Part shown: piece after piece, positions 1-8,057 of the stretch | How positions within the stretch are numbered: position 1 is the stretch's first letter | Layout of the letters: each line of letters begins with the position of its first letter | Source: Candidatus Intricatilinea gracilis | GTDB lineage: Bacteria; Pseudomonadota; Gammaproteobacteria; Burkholderiales; Burkholderiaceae_C | NCBI GenBank assembly: GCA_016702605.1 | Contig: JADJDQ010000008.1 | Location: 28,722-92,721, forward strand | DNA length: 64,000 bases | Direction: 5' to 3' | Notes under the pieces: generated by a model | The model's input: only the letters and a program-made list of their open reading frames with translations | What the model was told of the DNA's origin: nothing | Database searches by the model: none | Translations under genes and position numbers: made by a program

Positions 1-111
1 CGGGTGCTCAGGGTGGCGCGCAGCATCGCCGACCTGGCAGGCAGCGACGCGATCGACACCTTGCACGTGGCCGAAGCCATCCAGCTGCGCCGTGCCTTGC
101 CGGGCACGTGA
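1..111 (+). CDS. ComM/YifB-family Mg-chelatase-like ATPase, C-terminal end (partial)
   Basis: Only the last 36 codons are present; the gene begins before the window. The peptide reads RVLRVARSIADLAG, then a helix with HVAEAIQLRR, then a stop. This matches the C-terminal Mg-chelatase-like domain of YifB/ComM proteins, whose ends typically read 'ARTIADL.G...I...HVAEA.QYR'. ComM is a hexameric helicase that promotes branch migration during natural transformation in other proteobacteria. The family call rests on this short tail alone, so it is moderate. No competence gene is next to it inside the window. Confidence 0.6.
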   Translation, partial: RVLRVARSIADLAGSDAIDTLHVAEAIQLRRALPGT

Positions 112-239
112 AGCGCCGTCGTCGACCCTCACGCCCCCAGGGCGGCTGATGCCGGCAGCTGCTGCGCCGCTGGTGCAGGGGGGTCAGTGCGACCAGGGGC
201 AGGCTGCAGCGGGTCGGGTCGGCCTTGGCCGAATCGACG

Positions 240-911
240 TCAGCCTTGGCGCGGCAAGGGCTGAAGGGTCTGACCTTCGACCCGCACACGTTGGCCCACG
301 CTGGGCGGCTGGGCCTGATCGACGGTCTGCACGGAACCGTCCTCCATCTTCAGCGTGACGCGGTAGTGCGTCACCGACCTGGCGCGCTTCTCGACCTCGT
401 TGCCCGCCAGACCACCACCGATGGCGCCGAGCACCGTCATGGCGGTGCGGCCGTCCCCCTTGCCGACCTGGCTGCCCAGGGCTCCGCCCACCACGCCACC
501 GGCCACGGCACCCAGGCCGCTGCCTTCACCCTTTTGGGTGACGGCCTGCACCGACTCCACGGTGCCGCACTGACGACAGACCGGCGCCTGCGCGGCGGTC
601 TGCGGACGTGCCGGGGCTTGCCTTTGTGCCACCGGGGCGGAGTTCTTTGGCTGCTGGGTCGGCTTGGCAGCGCTATTCGTCATGCCTTGCTCGGGGGCAT
701 CACCATCGGCCGACGCGCTGTGCCAGGCCACGGCGGCGGCGGCCGTCACACCCACCACCAGCGCACCAGCGGCCAGCATCCAGGGTTTGGTGCTGCTCGC
801 GCCGCCGCCTGCCGTGCCGGCATCGGCGACGACACCGACACACTCGATCGGAAACGGGGTCAACATCGCGGGGTGACCCATCAGGGGCGCCATCGGGTTC
901 ATCTTGATCAT
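240..911 (-). CDS. Glycine-zipper 2TM domain membrane protein
   Basis: A 223-residue protein of unknown exact role. After a short N-terminal stretch there is a hydrophobic segment (about residues 45-65: WMLAAGALVVGVTAAAAVAW), a Pro/Gln/Ala-rich linker, a CRQCG pair, and a glycine-zipper block with repeated GxxxG spacing (GAVAGGVVGGALG and GAIGGGLAGNEVE). A small beta-rich tail follows (THYRVTLKMEDGS). This order is that of the glycine-zipper 2TM family (Rickettsia 17-kDa antigen-like envelope proteins). I chose the ATG at 911 because GAGGAG lies just upstream; a longer frame to 1076 exists but lacks that signal. It is transcribed divergently from rfaE2. Confidence 0.75.
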   Translation of the reverse strand: MIKMNPMAPLMGHPAMLTPFPIECVGVVADAGTAGGGASSTKPWMLAAGALVVGVTAAAAVAWHSASADGDAPEQGMTNSAAKPTQQPKNSAPVAQRQAPARPQTAAQAPVCRQCGTVESVQAVTQKGEGSGLGAVAGGVVGGALGSQVGKGDGRTAMTVLGAIGGGLAGNEVEKRARSVTHYRVTLKMEDGSVQTVDQAQPPSVGQRVRVEGQTLQPLPRQG

Positions 912-1263
912 GTCTTGCTCCTCGGGGACTGCTGGGGGCTGCCGAGACACTCCCATCGGGTGTGTCTGCAGCTTGTCAGGGACGCATTGCAACCGCCCGA
1001 GCCAGACCACAGTCGCGACAACCCACTCAGCCGTAACAAGTGGTGAGCTGACGGCCCCGATGTTGCACTGCGACACAAAGCAGCCGCTTCAGCGTTGCCG
1101 TTCACCTGCGGCGACCCGGCGCCAAGGTGGCGGCGCAATCACACCGCGGCGCCAGCCCTGTCAGGCGCGTCGCGCACAACAACCAAGCCGGCGCCAGTTG
1201 ACACTTGCGCAGCTCCTGCCAGGCAGCAACGTCCGGGTGCCTGGCCTGTGACAATGTGCGGCC
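912..1263. other. Divergent intergenic region (352 bp)
   Basis: This stretch separates two divergently transcribed genes and should hold both promoters. The only clear signal is an extended -10-like element close to the rfaE2 start (see 1247-1255). Small open frames on both strands show no recognisable protein. Confidence 0.5.
1247..1255 (+). promoter_or_regulatory. Possible extended -10 for rfaE2
   Basis: TGTGACAAT fits an extended -10 (TGn plus GACAAT). The hexamer ends 8 nt before the ATG at 1264, so transcription would start within a base or two of the start codon. No good -35 box is seen at 17 bp. Confidence 0.3.
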
Positions 1264-1797
1264 ATGACCCCATCCGCAGTCCCCCCCACAGCAGCCGGCC
1301 GCACCGACCTTGCCGCCCTGCCCGAGCCGACCTTCTTCGCCAAGTTCTGCCGGCGCGACGAACTGGCCGAACGCATTGCCGCCCTGCCCGGCCCGATCGT
1401 CTTCACCAACGGTGTGTTCGACCTGCTGCACCGCGGCCACGTCTGTTACCTGGCGCAGGCCCGGTCGCTCGGCGCCAGCCTGGTGCTGGGGCTCAACAGT
1501 GACGCCTCGGCGCGTTTGCTCGGCAAAGGCCCGGATCGCCCGCTCAACGCCGAGGCCGACCGCGCCTGTGTGCTGGCGGCGCTGGAAAGCATCAGCCTGG
1601 TGACGCTGTTCGATGAGGCCACGCCGTGCCGCCTGATCGAGCTGGTGCGCCCGCACATCTACGTCAAGGGTGGCGACTACGACATCGAGGCTCTCGAAGA
1701 AACCCGTCTGGTGCGCAGTTGGGGTGGCCAGGCCCAGGCGCTGCCCTTCGTCGACGGCTTCTCGACCACGGCGCTGGTTCGTCGCATCCGCGCCTGA
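1264..1797 (+). CDS. rfaE2: D-glycero-beta-D-manno-heptose 1-phosphate adenylyltransferase
   Basis: A 177-residue nucleotidyltransferase that adenylylates heptose-1-phosphate to make ADP-heptose precursor for the LPS inner core, in the cytoplasm. The nucleotide-binding signature is clear: FTNGVFDLLHRGH with HRGH at residues 56-59, followed by LGLNSDASARLLGKG and the KGGDYDIEALEE stretch typical of RfaE domain II. It is the stand-alone C-terminal half of the bifunctional HldE of enterics, so the heptose kinase must be encoded elsewhere, as is usual in Burkholderiales. The rsmE start follows its stop by 8 nt, which suggests co-transcription. Confidence 0.93.
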   Translation: MTPSAVPPTAAGRTDLAALPEPTFFAKFCRRDELAERIAALPGPIVFTNGVFDLLHRGHVCYLAQARSLGASLVLGLNSDASARLLGKGPDRPLNAEADRACVLAALESISLVTLFDEATPCRLIELVRPHIYVKGGDYDIEALEETRLVRSWGGQAQALPFVDGFSTTALVRRIRA

Positions 1798-1805
1798 GGC
1801 CTACC

Positions 1806-2546
1806 GTGAGCTTGCGCCTGTATGTCGACGTCGAGCCTGGACTGCAGTCCGACCAGCCACTCGAGTTGCCCCCTGCGGCGGCACGCCACGTCCAGGTGAT
1901 GCGCCTGCAGCCCGGCAGTGAGCTGACCTTGTTCGACGGTCGCGGTGGTGAATGGTCGGCTCGCGTCAGCAAGATGGGTCGCAGCGACGTGCACGTGGTG
2001 GTGGGCGAGTTCCGCGCCGTCGAGCGAGAACTGGCTCGTCAGGTCACCCTGGCCGTGGGCATGCCGGCCAACGAACGGTTCGACTGGCTGATCGAGAAGG
2101 CCACCGAACTCGGCGCCGCGGCCATCCAGCCCCTGATGACCGAACGCTCGGTGCTGCGGGTCTCGGGTGAACGCGCCGAGAAGAAACGTGCGCACTGGCA
2201 GGCCATCGCTGCCGCTGCGGCAGAACAATGCGGGCGCAATCGGGTGACACAGATCCACCCGGCACAGGACTTGTCGACCTGGATAAACACGGCAATACCT
2301 GCGCCCGGTGGCTCGGCCTATGTGCTGAGCCTGGCACCGACTGCTGGTGGCATGAAGACGGCCTTTTCCGAGACTCCGAGCGGCTCCTTGCTGGTGCTCA
2401 GCGGGCCGGAAGGTGGCCTCAGCGCGGCAGAAGAACAACTGGCCCTGGACCGCGGCTTTGCACCGCTGGGCCTGGGTGCGCGGGTGTTGCGGGCCGAGAC
2501 GGCACCGCTGCTGGTACTGGCTGGACTGGCCGCACTGAGCTGTTGA
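1806..2546 (+). CDS. rsmE: 16S rRNA m3U1498 methyltransferase
   Basis: A 246-residue SPOUT-class methyltransferase that N3-methylates U1498 of 16S rRNA. The N-terminal PUA-like part begins SLRLYVDV, and HVQVMRLQPG is typical. The C-terminal SAM knot is unmistakable: LSGPEGGLSAAEEQLAL, then LGLGARVLRAETAPL. The start is the GTG at 1806, just downstream of rfaE2. The frame is open further upstream, but that would overlap rfaE2 extensively and add sequence unlike the family. The length is normal for RsmE (about 240-250). Confidence 0.92.
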   Translation: MSLRLYVDVEPGLQSDQPLELPPAAARHVQVMRLQPGSELTLFDGRGGEWSARVSKMGRSDVHVVVGEFRAVERELARQVTLAVGMPANERFDWLIEKATELGAAAIQPLMTERSVLRVSGERAEKKRAHWQAIAAAAAEQCGRNRVTQIHPAQDLSTWINTAIPAPGGSAYVLSLAPTAGGMKTAFSETPSGSLLVLSGPEGGLSAAEEQLALDRGFAPLGLGARVLRAETAPLLVLAGLAALSC

Positions 2547-2763
2547 CGCCCGGACCGCCTGCTCGCCCGAGTTTTTTTCTGCAAACGCGCAACAAGCCGG
2601 CCTGGTCGCTTGCGCTGCCGCAAACCAACACGGCGAGCCAAGTGCGCGGAATTCCTCGCTGTCGCGCGCTTAGCGCGCGCAGGCATTCGATCATGCAAAA
2701 CGTGCATGTAACCGCAATGTAATCGCGAGGGGGCGACTCCTACACTGGTCGACCGCATCCCGA

Positions 2764-2807
2764 AAGCGCCCCTGGGCGGGCGCTTCCGAGATGCTTTTTA
2801 ACCTCGG
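2764..2807 (+). other. Two hairpins in the pckG leader, the second touching the ribosome site
   Basis: AAGCGCCC (2764-2771) pairs with GGGCGCTT (2778-2785). Directly after it CCGAG (2786-2790) can pair with CTCGG (2803-2807), whose last bases begin the GGAGA ribosome site of pckG. A -10-like TACACT lies upstream at 2741-2746. The pairing is visible in the sequence; a regulatory role is inferred. Confidence 0.4.
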
Positions 2808-2817
2808 AGACTTGTCG

Positions 2818-4689
2818 ATGAACCATCCTTCCATGGCCGGCCTGCAGATCAGCGCCCCGTCCTACGTCAAGAACGCCCGCCTGCTGGCATGGGTTGCTGA
2901 AATCGCTGCACTCACCCAGCCCGACCAGATCCACTGGTGCGACGGCAGCCAGGAAGAGTACGACGCACTGTGCCAGCGCCTGGTGGCCGCCGGCACCTTC
3001 AAGCCGCTGAACCCGGCCAAGCGCCCGGGTAGTTTCCTGGCCTGCTCCGACCCCAGTGACGTGGCCCGCGTCGAAGATCGCACCTTCATCTGCAGCGACA
3101 AGAAGGAGGACGCCGGCCCCACCAACAACTGGACCGCCCCGGCCGAGATGCGCGTCCTGCTGCAGACCGGTGACAACGCGCTGTTCAAGGGTGCCATGCG
3201 CGGCCGCACCATGTATGTGGTGCCGTTCAGCATGGGCCCGCTGGGTTCGCCCATCGCCCACATCGGCATCGAGCTGTCGGACAGCCCCTACGTGGCCGTC
3301 AACATGCGCATCATGACGCGCATGGGCAAGGCCGTGTACGACGTGCTGGGCGTGGATGGCCAGTTCGTGCCCTGCGTGCATACCGTGGGCGCGCCGCTCG
3401 AAGCCGGTCAGAAGGACGTGACCTGGCCCTGCAACAAGACCAAGTACATCGTCCACTACCCCGCCACACGCGAGATCTGGTCCTACGGTTCGGGCTACGG
3501 CGGCAACGCGCTGCTGGGCAAGAAGTGCTTCGCGCTGCGCATCGCCTCGAACATGGGTCGCGACCAGGGCTGGCTGGCCGAACACATGTTGATCTTGGGC
3601 GTGACTTCGCCAGAAGGCAAGAAGAGCCACGTCGCCGCCGCCTTCCCCAGCGCCTGTGGCAAGACCAACTTCGCCATGCTGATCCCGCCGGCCGCCCTGG
3701 GCGACTGGAAGGTCACCACCATCGGCGACGACATCGCCTGGATCAAGCCGGTGGACGGCCAGCTGCGCGCCATCAACCCCGAGGCCGGCTACTTCGGCGT
3801 CGCACCCGGCACCAACTTCAAGACCAACCCGAACTGCATGGCCAGCCTGCACAAGGACGTGATCTTCACCAATGTCGCCCTCACCGACGACGGCGATGTC
3901 TGGTGGGAAGGCATGACCGACGAGTTGCCCAGCCACCTGATCGACTGGCAAGGCAAGGACTGGACGCCCGAGACTGCCAAGGGTGCCGACGGCAAGCTGC
4001 GCCCCGCCGCCCACCCGAATGCCCGCTTCACCGTGGCAGCCACCAACAACCCGGCGCTCGACCCCGAGTGGGACAACCCGGCCGGTGTGGCGATCGACGC
4101 CTTCATCTTCGGTGGCCGCCGCTCCACCACCGTGCCGCTGGCGACCGAAGCACGCAGCTGGGTCGAAGGTGTCTACATGGCCGCGACCATGGGCTCCGAG
4201 ACCACCGCTGCCGCCGCCGGCCAGATGGGTGTGGTGCGCCGGGACCCCTTTGCCATGCTGCCGTTCACCGGCTACAACATGAGCGACTACTTCCAGCACT
4301 GGCTCAACATGGGCGCCAAGCTGCAGGCCGAAGGCGCCAGACTGCCGGCGATCTACTGCGTCAACTGGTTCCGCAAGGGCGCCGACGGCAAGTTCGTCTG
4401 GCCCGGCTACGGCGACAACGCCCGCGTCATGCAGTGGATGCTCGGCCGTATCGAAGGCAAGGCCGGTGGTGCCGAGAATATCTTCGGCGTCAGCCCGACC
4501 TACGGCGACCTCAACTGGGCCGGCCTGGACTTCAGCCAGGCACAGTTCGACAGCGTCATCGGCATCGACCACGCCGCGTGGCAGCAGGAACTCAAGCTGC
4601 ACGACGAACTGTTCACCCAACTGGCCTACCACCTGCCGGCCGAACTGGTCGCCACCAAGCAGGCTCTCGAACAGCGCCTGGCGGCATAA
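2818..4689 (+). CDS. pckG: Phosphoenolpyruvate carboxykinase (GTP)
   Basis: A 623-residue enzyme that converts oxaloacetate and GTP to PEP, CO2 and GDP, linking the TCA cycle to gluconeogenesis. Its length and motifs fit the GTP-dependent class, not the shorter ATP class. The P-loop reads FPSACGKTN with the reactive Cys at residue 280, and there is a metal/substrate stretch IGDDIAWIK and NPEAGYFGVAPGT. The ATG at 2818 is chosen because GGAGA lies 7 nt upstream; an in-frame ATG at 2791 has no ribosome site and would add nine unusual residues. It is a single-gene unit closed by a terminator at 4741. The 5' leader contains two hairpins. Confidence 0.96.
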   Translation: MNHPSMAGLQISAPSYVKNARLLAWVAEIAALTQPDQIHWCDGSQEEYDALCQRLVAAGTFKPLNPAKRPGSFLACSDPSDVARVEDRTFICSDKKEDAGPTNNWTAPAEMRVLLQTGDNALFKGAMRGRTMYVVPFSMGPLGSPIAHIGIELSDSPYVAVNMRIMTRMGKAVYDVLGVDGQFVPCVHTVGAPLEAGQKDVTWPCNKTKYIVHYPATREIWSYGSGYGGNALLGKKCFALRIASNMGRDQGWLAEHMLILGVTSPEGKKSHVAAAFPSACGKTNFAMLIPPAALGDWKVTTIGDDIAWIKPVDGQLRAINPEAGYFGVAPGTNFKTNPNCMASLHKDVIFTNVALTDDGDVWWEGMTDELPSHLIDWQGKDWTPETAKGADGKLRPAAHPNARFTVAATNNPALDPEWDNPAGVAIDAFIFGGRRSTTVPLATEARSWVEGVYMAATMGSETTAAAAGQMGVVRRDPFAMLPFTGYNMSDYFQHWLNMGAKLQAEGARLPAIYCVNWFRKGADGKFVWPGYGDNARVMQWMLGRIEGKAGGAENIFGVSPTYGDLNWAGLDFSQAQFDSVIGIDHAAWQQELKLHDELFTQLAYHLPAELVATKQALEQRLAA

Positions 4690-4727
4690 AGCAAACCGGA
4701 AGTCACGACTCGCACACCACTTGCGAG

Positions 4728-5387
4728 TCAGCGCCTGACCAAGCCCGCCAAGTGCGGGCTTTTTCTTGCACGCCTCTTGGTGCAACTGGGCCGAGTGGCA
4801 CGACCTCGTGTCACCGCAGGGCCCGGCGTAGGGCCATCATCTGAACGAAAAAAAGGCGAGAGCTGCTTGCGCGACTCTCGCCAAAGAGGCTTCTCAATGA
4901 GGTGGGAGGGTGCCTGCACATGGGCCGCACGTGGGCCTGCACCGACCCCGAGCCGTCCCCCGCGGGCCGACTCGAAGTGCGCGATCCGAGCGGGCGGTCC
5001 ACGGGCCACCAGTCGAACCGGACGCCTTGATCGCGGCGCAGTCTCGCTCCGGGCCAGGGGAAGCCTCGAACGACTGAACGCTGCATCCATCGACGCCAGC
5101 AATACAGGAGGTGGCGCCGCGTCGGCACCCGTGCACAAGGGGCAGGACAGGCCGTGGGCAGCCATGCGCCCGAGCGGCTTGCCGCCGCGTGACCCTTGAT
5201 TGCCATCGGGGCTGGCTTCAACGATCGTGCCCGCATCGGCCACCATGCCGCGCACGCTGCACACACCGGGCGGCAAGCCGCCCTCGACCGGCATGGGCAG
5301 GTGGGTCATGCCCAGCAGCAGCACGTGGCCGCTCGCCAGCCACGTGGCCAGGCGACGACTCCAACGACTGATGCTCGGGCGTGTCAT
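4728..5387 (-). CDS. DUF2946-like protein, 3' end doubtful
   Basis: The frame gives 219 residues from the ATG at 5387. The N-terminal half looks like the DUF2946 family: a hydrophobic leader (LATWLASGHVLLLGM), GVCSVRG, and the signature HGLSCPLCTGAD, ending near VARGPPA, where such proteins normally stop. After that the frame continues through about 75 Arg/Pro-rich residues, crosses the strong leftward terminator at 4848-4882, and stops only beyond it. A different frame stops at 4894, just before the terminator. I therefore suspect a frameshift or a lost stop near the end. No clear ribosome site precedes the ATG. The family's function is unknown. Confidence 0.5.
   Translation of the reverse strand: MTRPSISRWSRRLATWLASGHVLLLGMTHLPMPVEGGLPPGVCSVRGMVADAGTIVEASPDGNQGSRGGKPLGRMAAHGLSCPLCTGADAAPPPVLLASMDAAFSRSRLPLARSETAPRSRRPVRLVARGPPARIAHFESARGGRLGVGAGPRAAHVQAPSHLIEKPLWRESRKQLSPFFRSDDGPTPGPAVTRGRATRPSCTKRRARKSPHLAGLVRR
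4741..4764 (+). terminator. Rho-independent terminator of pckG
   Basis: AAGCCCGC pairs with GCGGGCTT (4741-4748 with 4754-4761) across a 5-nt loop and runs into TTTT. It begins 51 nt after the pckG stop. Confidence 0.85.
4848..4882 (-). terminator. Rho-independent terminator for the leftward DUF2946 gene
   Basis: Read on the minus strand, GGCGAGAG (4882-4875) pairs with CTCTCGCC (4862-4855) and is followed by seven T residues (4854-4848). This is a textbook terminator. The open frame of the leftward gene runs through it, which questions that frame's 3' end. Confidence 0.8.
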
Positions 5388-5639
5388 GAGGAAGAAGGTG
5401 AATCCGGAATTCGGTCGGGCCTGCAGAGGTCGACCAATGAGTGGCCGCCCCTGTTGGCGGGGTGATCGGACCATGCCGATCGGTGCAAAGCTTCTTGAGT
5501 GTCCTGGCCGGGGGAGTCAGATCACCCGGTGACGGCGACTGGCGCGCCGGTGGTGCTGGGCTGCCAGGGGTTGGAGCGACCCTGGCTGCGGCGGTCGGTA
5601 CCGCTCGCGAGAACCCAACTCAGCGCACCTAGGTGCGGC

Positions 5640-6020
5640 TCAGCGAGGTGGTGCGCGCGCCTGCTGGCGCAGTGCTTCGAGAGGCAAGCAGGTGGGCTCG
5701 ACACTCTCGGCCGACGGCAGGTCGACCGAAGCTCGCGCCACAACAGGTGTTGCAGGCGGCGGAGCCATGTAAGTGGCCAGACTGCACAGCGCACACGACG
5801 TATGGCTGTGCGACCCATGAGCGCCAGGGTGTGCGCCAGACTGCGCAACGTCTGTGTCGGCAGGAGCCGACATGGCCGAGCGACACACCTCGTCGACACC
5901 CCCTTGAGCCGAGGCCAACTGCCAAGCCATCACCGGCGCAACAAAGGTGGCGCCCATGGCAAGCACCAGCACCACCAGCAAGAGGCGGGCTGTGTCGACC
6001 AGTGAGGAGCGCGAAACCAT
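5640..6020 (-). CDS. DUF2946-family secreted or membrane protein
   Basis: A 126-residue protein. It starts MVSRSSLVDTARLLLV with a hydrophobic segment at about residues 8-30 (probable signal peptide or anchor). The family signature follows: a His-rich stretch (GAHPGAHGSHSHTSCALC), then a Pro/Ala-rich tail. The Cys pair and histidines suggest metal binding; small proteins of this family often sit near copper or TonB genes, but no such gene is here. The ATG at 6020 follows a GAGG. It is the first of two tandem leftward DUF2946 genes, separated by 252 bp with no other feature. Function unknown. Confidence 0.65.
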   Translation of the reverse strand: MVSRSSLVDTARLLLVVLVLAMGATFVAPVMAWQLASAQGGVDEVCRSAMSAPADTDVAQSGAHPGAHGSHSHTSCALCSLATYMAPPPATPVVARASVDLPSAESVEPTCLPLEALRQQARAPPR

Positions 6021-6184
6021 GCCTCGATTGTGCGGATTCAGCGGCGACGCGCGGCCTCGATGATCAGCACACTGCCGTTGGCGTGAGGTCCTGCACAACG
6101 AAAACCGTGTGTCGGCCCGGAAGTGGGCTGCAAGCCACACGCCAACTCACCGCAGCCGGCGTCGGGCGCCGGCGCGGCCAGGTG

Positions 6185-6865
6185 TCAGGCGGCGAGTTCG
6201 CGCCTCATCGCGTCGATCACGGCGCGGTAGTCGGCCTGACCGAAGATGGCGCTGCCGGCCACGAAGGTGTCGGCGCCGGCATCGGCCACGCGGCGGATGT
6301 TGTCGACCTTGATGCCGCCGTCCACCTCCAGGCGGATGTCGCGCCCGGTGGCGTCGATCAACTTGCGGGCCTGTTCGATCTTGCGCAGCGCGCTGTCGAT
6401 GAAGCTCTGGCCACCAAAGCCCGGGTTGACGCTCATGATCAGGATGAGGTCGACGCGGTCGATCACGTACTCCAGCGCATCCAGGCTGCTCGCCGGGTTG
6501 AAGGCCAGGCCCGCCTGACAACCCGCGCCCTTGATGAGCTGCAGCGTGCGGTCCACATGGGCGCTGGCCTCGGGGTGAAAACTCACCAGATCCGCACCCG
6601 CCTTGGCGAAGGCCACCGCCAGGTCATCCACCGGCTGCACCATCAGGTGCACGTCGATGGGTGCGGGCTGGCCGTTCTTCATGCTGTGTTTCTTCAGCGC
6701 CTGGCACACCATCGGCCCGAAGGTGAGGTTGGGCACGTAATGGTTGTCCATCACGTCGAAGTGGATCCAGTCCGCGCCCGCGGCCAGCACGTCTTTCACC
6801 TCCTCACCCAGGCGGGCAAAGTCGGCGGAGAGGATCGAAGGTGCGATGCGGAAGGTGGTGGACAT
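6185..6865 (-). CDS. rpe: Ribulose-phosphate 3-epimerase
   Basis: A 226-residue TIM-barrel enzyme interconverting ribulose-5-P and xylulose-5-P in the pentose phosphate and Calvin cycles. Visible signatures are IAPSILSADFARL at the N-terminus, HFDVMDNHYVPN (metal ligands), DVHLMV, ILIMSVNPGFGGQ and LEVDGGI. The ATG at 6865 gives the standard N-terminus MSTTFRIAPS; a TTG further upstream would add ten atypical residues. The upstream 175 bp (6896-7071) hold no recognisable gene. The enzyme is well conserved and the call is firm. Confidence 0.95.
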   Translation of the reverse strand: MSTTFRIAPSILSADFARLGEEVKDVLAAGADWIHFDVMDNHYVPNLTFGPMVCQALKKHSMKNGQPAPIDVHLMVQPVDDLAVAFAKAGADLVSFHPEASAHVDRTLQLIKGAGCQAGLAFNPASSLDALEYVIDRVDLILIMSVNPGFGGQSFIDSALRKIEQARKLIDATGRDIRLEVDGGIKVDNIRRVADAGADTFVAGSAIFGQADYRAVIDAMRRELAA

Positions 6866-7071
6866 GGCGGCAGGCGTGCAGGACGGGAAGAACAAAGGAT
6901 GTGACCGGCAGCGCGGCTGGCGCGAAGGCGGATCACATCAAGCAAGGCGGAGTTCGGGACAGGCGCCGACAGGAGCGCGGCTGCAGCGACGGATGTGAGC
7001 ATCACATTCGACGCACTGGATGCAAGGCGCCCGAGGTGCAACGGGGGGCGATTCTAGGCAGCGCCGCCGCG

Positions 7072-7896
7072 TCAGCGGCCTTCGAAACGTGGCGCACGCC
7101 GTTCGCGCCAGGCGGCCAGGCCTTCACGCAGATCGGCACTGGTGGCGCATTGGGTCTCGCGTTCGCGCACCCGGGCGTCGACCCAGTCGCCACGCACGAA
7201 CTCATTGAGCGCCTGTTTCATGCCGCGCAGCGCCAGTGGTGCACCGGCGGCCAGGGCGTCGAGGTAGCGCTGCAGCAGCTCGGGCAGGTCGTCGGCATCG
7301 GCCACATCGTCGAGATAACCGATGCGCAGCAACTCATCGGCCGGCACTGCCTCGGCCAGCAGGAACAGGCGCTTGGCGGCGCCCAGCCCGAGCCTGCTGG
7401 TATAACGCACGAGGCCGCTGGGGTAGTAGTGCAGGCCCAGGCGCGCGGCCGGCATGCGCAACTCCAGTGTCGAGACACCCAGGCGGAAATCGCACGCCAG
7501 CGCAAGATCGGTGGCGCCACCATAGACGCTGCCGTTGAGCAGGCAGATGGTCGGCAGCGGCAGGCGCTCCAGCAGGTCGACGGTCTGCTCGAACAGCTGC
7601 GGCCCGGCCGGTGCGTCGGTGGGCGCGGCGTCGAGTTCACCAATGTGATAGCCGGCGCAAAAGGCCCGGCCGGTGGCGGTGATCACCACGGCGTGCAACT
7701 CGGGGTGCGCGGCCAGTTGCGTCAGGTAGCCATGCAGCACCAGCAGGTCGGCTCGGTGCAGCCGGTTGAGGTGCTGCGGCCGGTTCAGCGTGATGGTGGC
7801 CGTACCGCTTTCGATGTGCAGCAGCGGCGCGCCAAGCGCCTCGTCAGGCAGGAGAGCTTCGGCGCCGGCAGGCGCGGCATTGGGCAAGGTCGACAT
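7072..7896 (-). CDS. Enoyl-CoA hydratase/isomerase (crotonase-fold) protein with altered active site
   Basis: A 274-residue crotonase-superfamily protein. The CoA-binding and oxyanion segments are present: ITATGRAFCAGYHIGEL, then LNGSVYGGATDLALACDFRLG. In true enoyl-CoA hydratases the first catalytic Glu sits in GGGxEL and the second in a PE pair. Here the corresponding positions read GGATDL and MPAARLG, so the first is Asp and the second Ala. It may therefore catalyse a different crotonase reaction. The start at 7896 (MSTLPNAAP) is the first ATG; no strong ribosome site is seen. It stands alone between rpe and the TrpB2 gene, and its substrate cannot be inferred from context. Confidence 0.8.
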   Translation of the reverse strand: MSTLPNAAPAGAEALLPDEALGAPLLHIESGTATITLNRPQHLNRLHRADLLVLHGYLTQLAAHPELHAVVITATGRAFCAGYHIGELDAAPTDAPAGPQLFEQTVDLLERLPLPTICLLNGSVYGGATDLALACDFRLGVSTLELRMPAARLGLHYYPSGLVRYTSRLGLGAAKRLFLLAEAVPADELLRIGYLDDVADADDLPELLQRYLDALAAGAPLALRGMKQALNEFVRGDWVDARVRERETQCATSADLREGLAAWRERRAPRFEGR

Positions 7897-8057
7897 CGGG
7901 CAATTGTCGACCCGGCCGTCGATCTGCGGCTGACAGGCGGATCGACATCCGACTTGCACCGGTAGTCACGGCTTGCCCGACTTCAGCTTTCGGCGTAAGC
8001 CAGCTGCGGCGCCACGCCCCGCGTGGCGCCACCAGCCGATCGGGCGGATCCGACCGA

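Noticed and set aside
2740..4785. A 681-codon open frame antisense to pckG
   Set aside because: It mirrors the whole pckG gene in high-GC DNA, its His/Gly/Val/Ala composition is typical of antisense shadows, and pckG is unmistakable.
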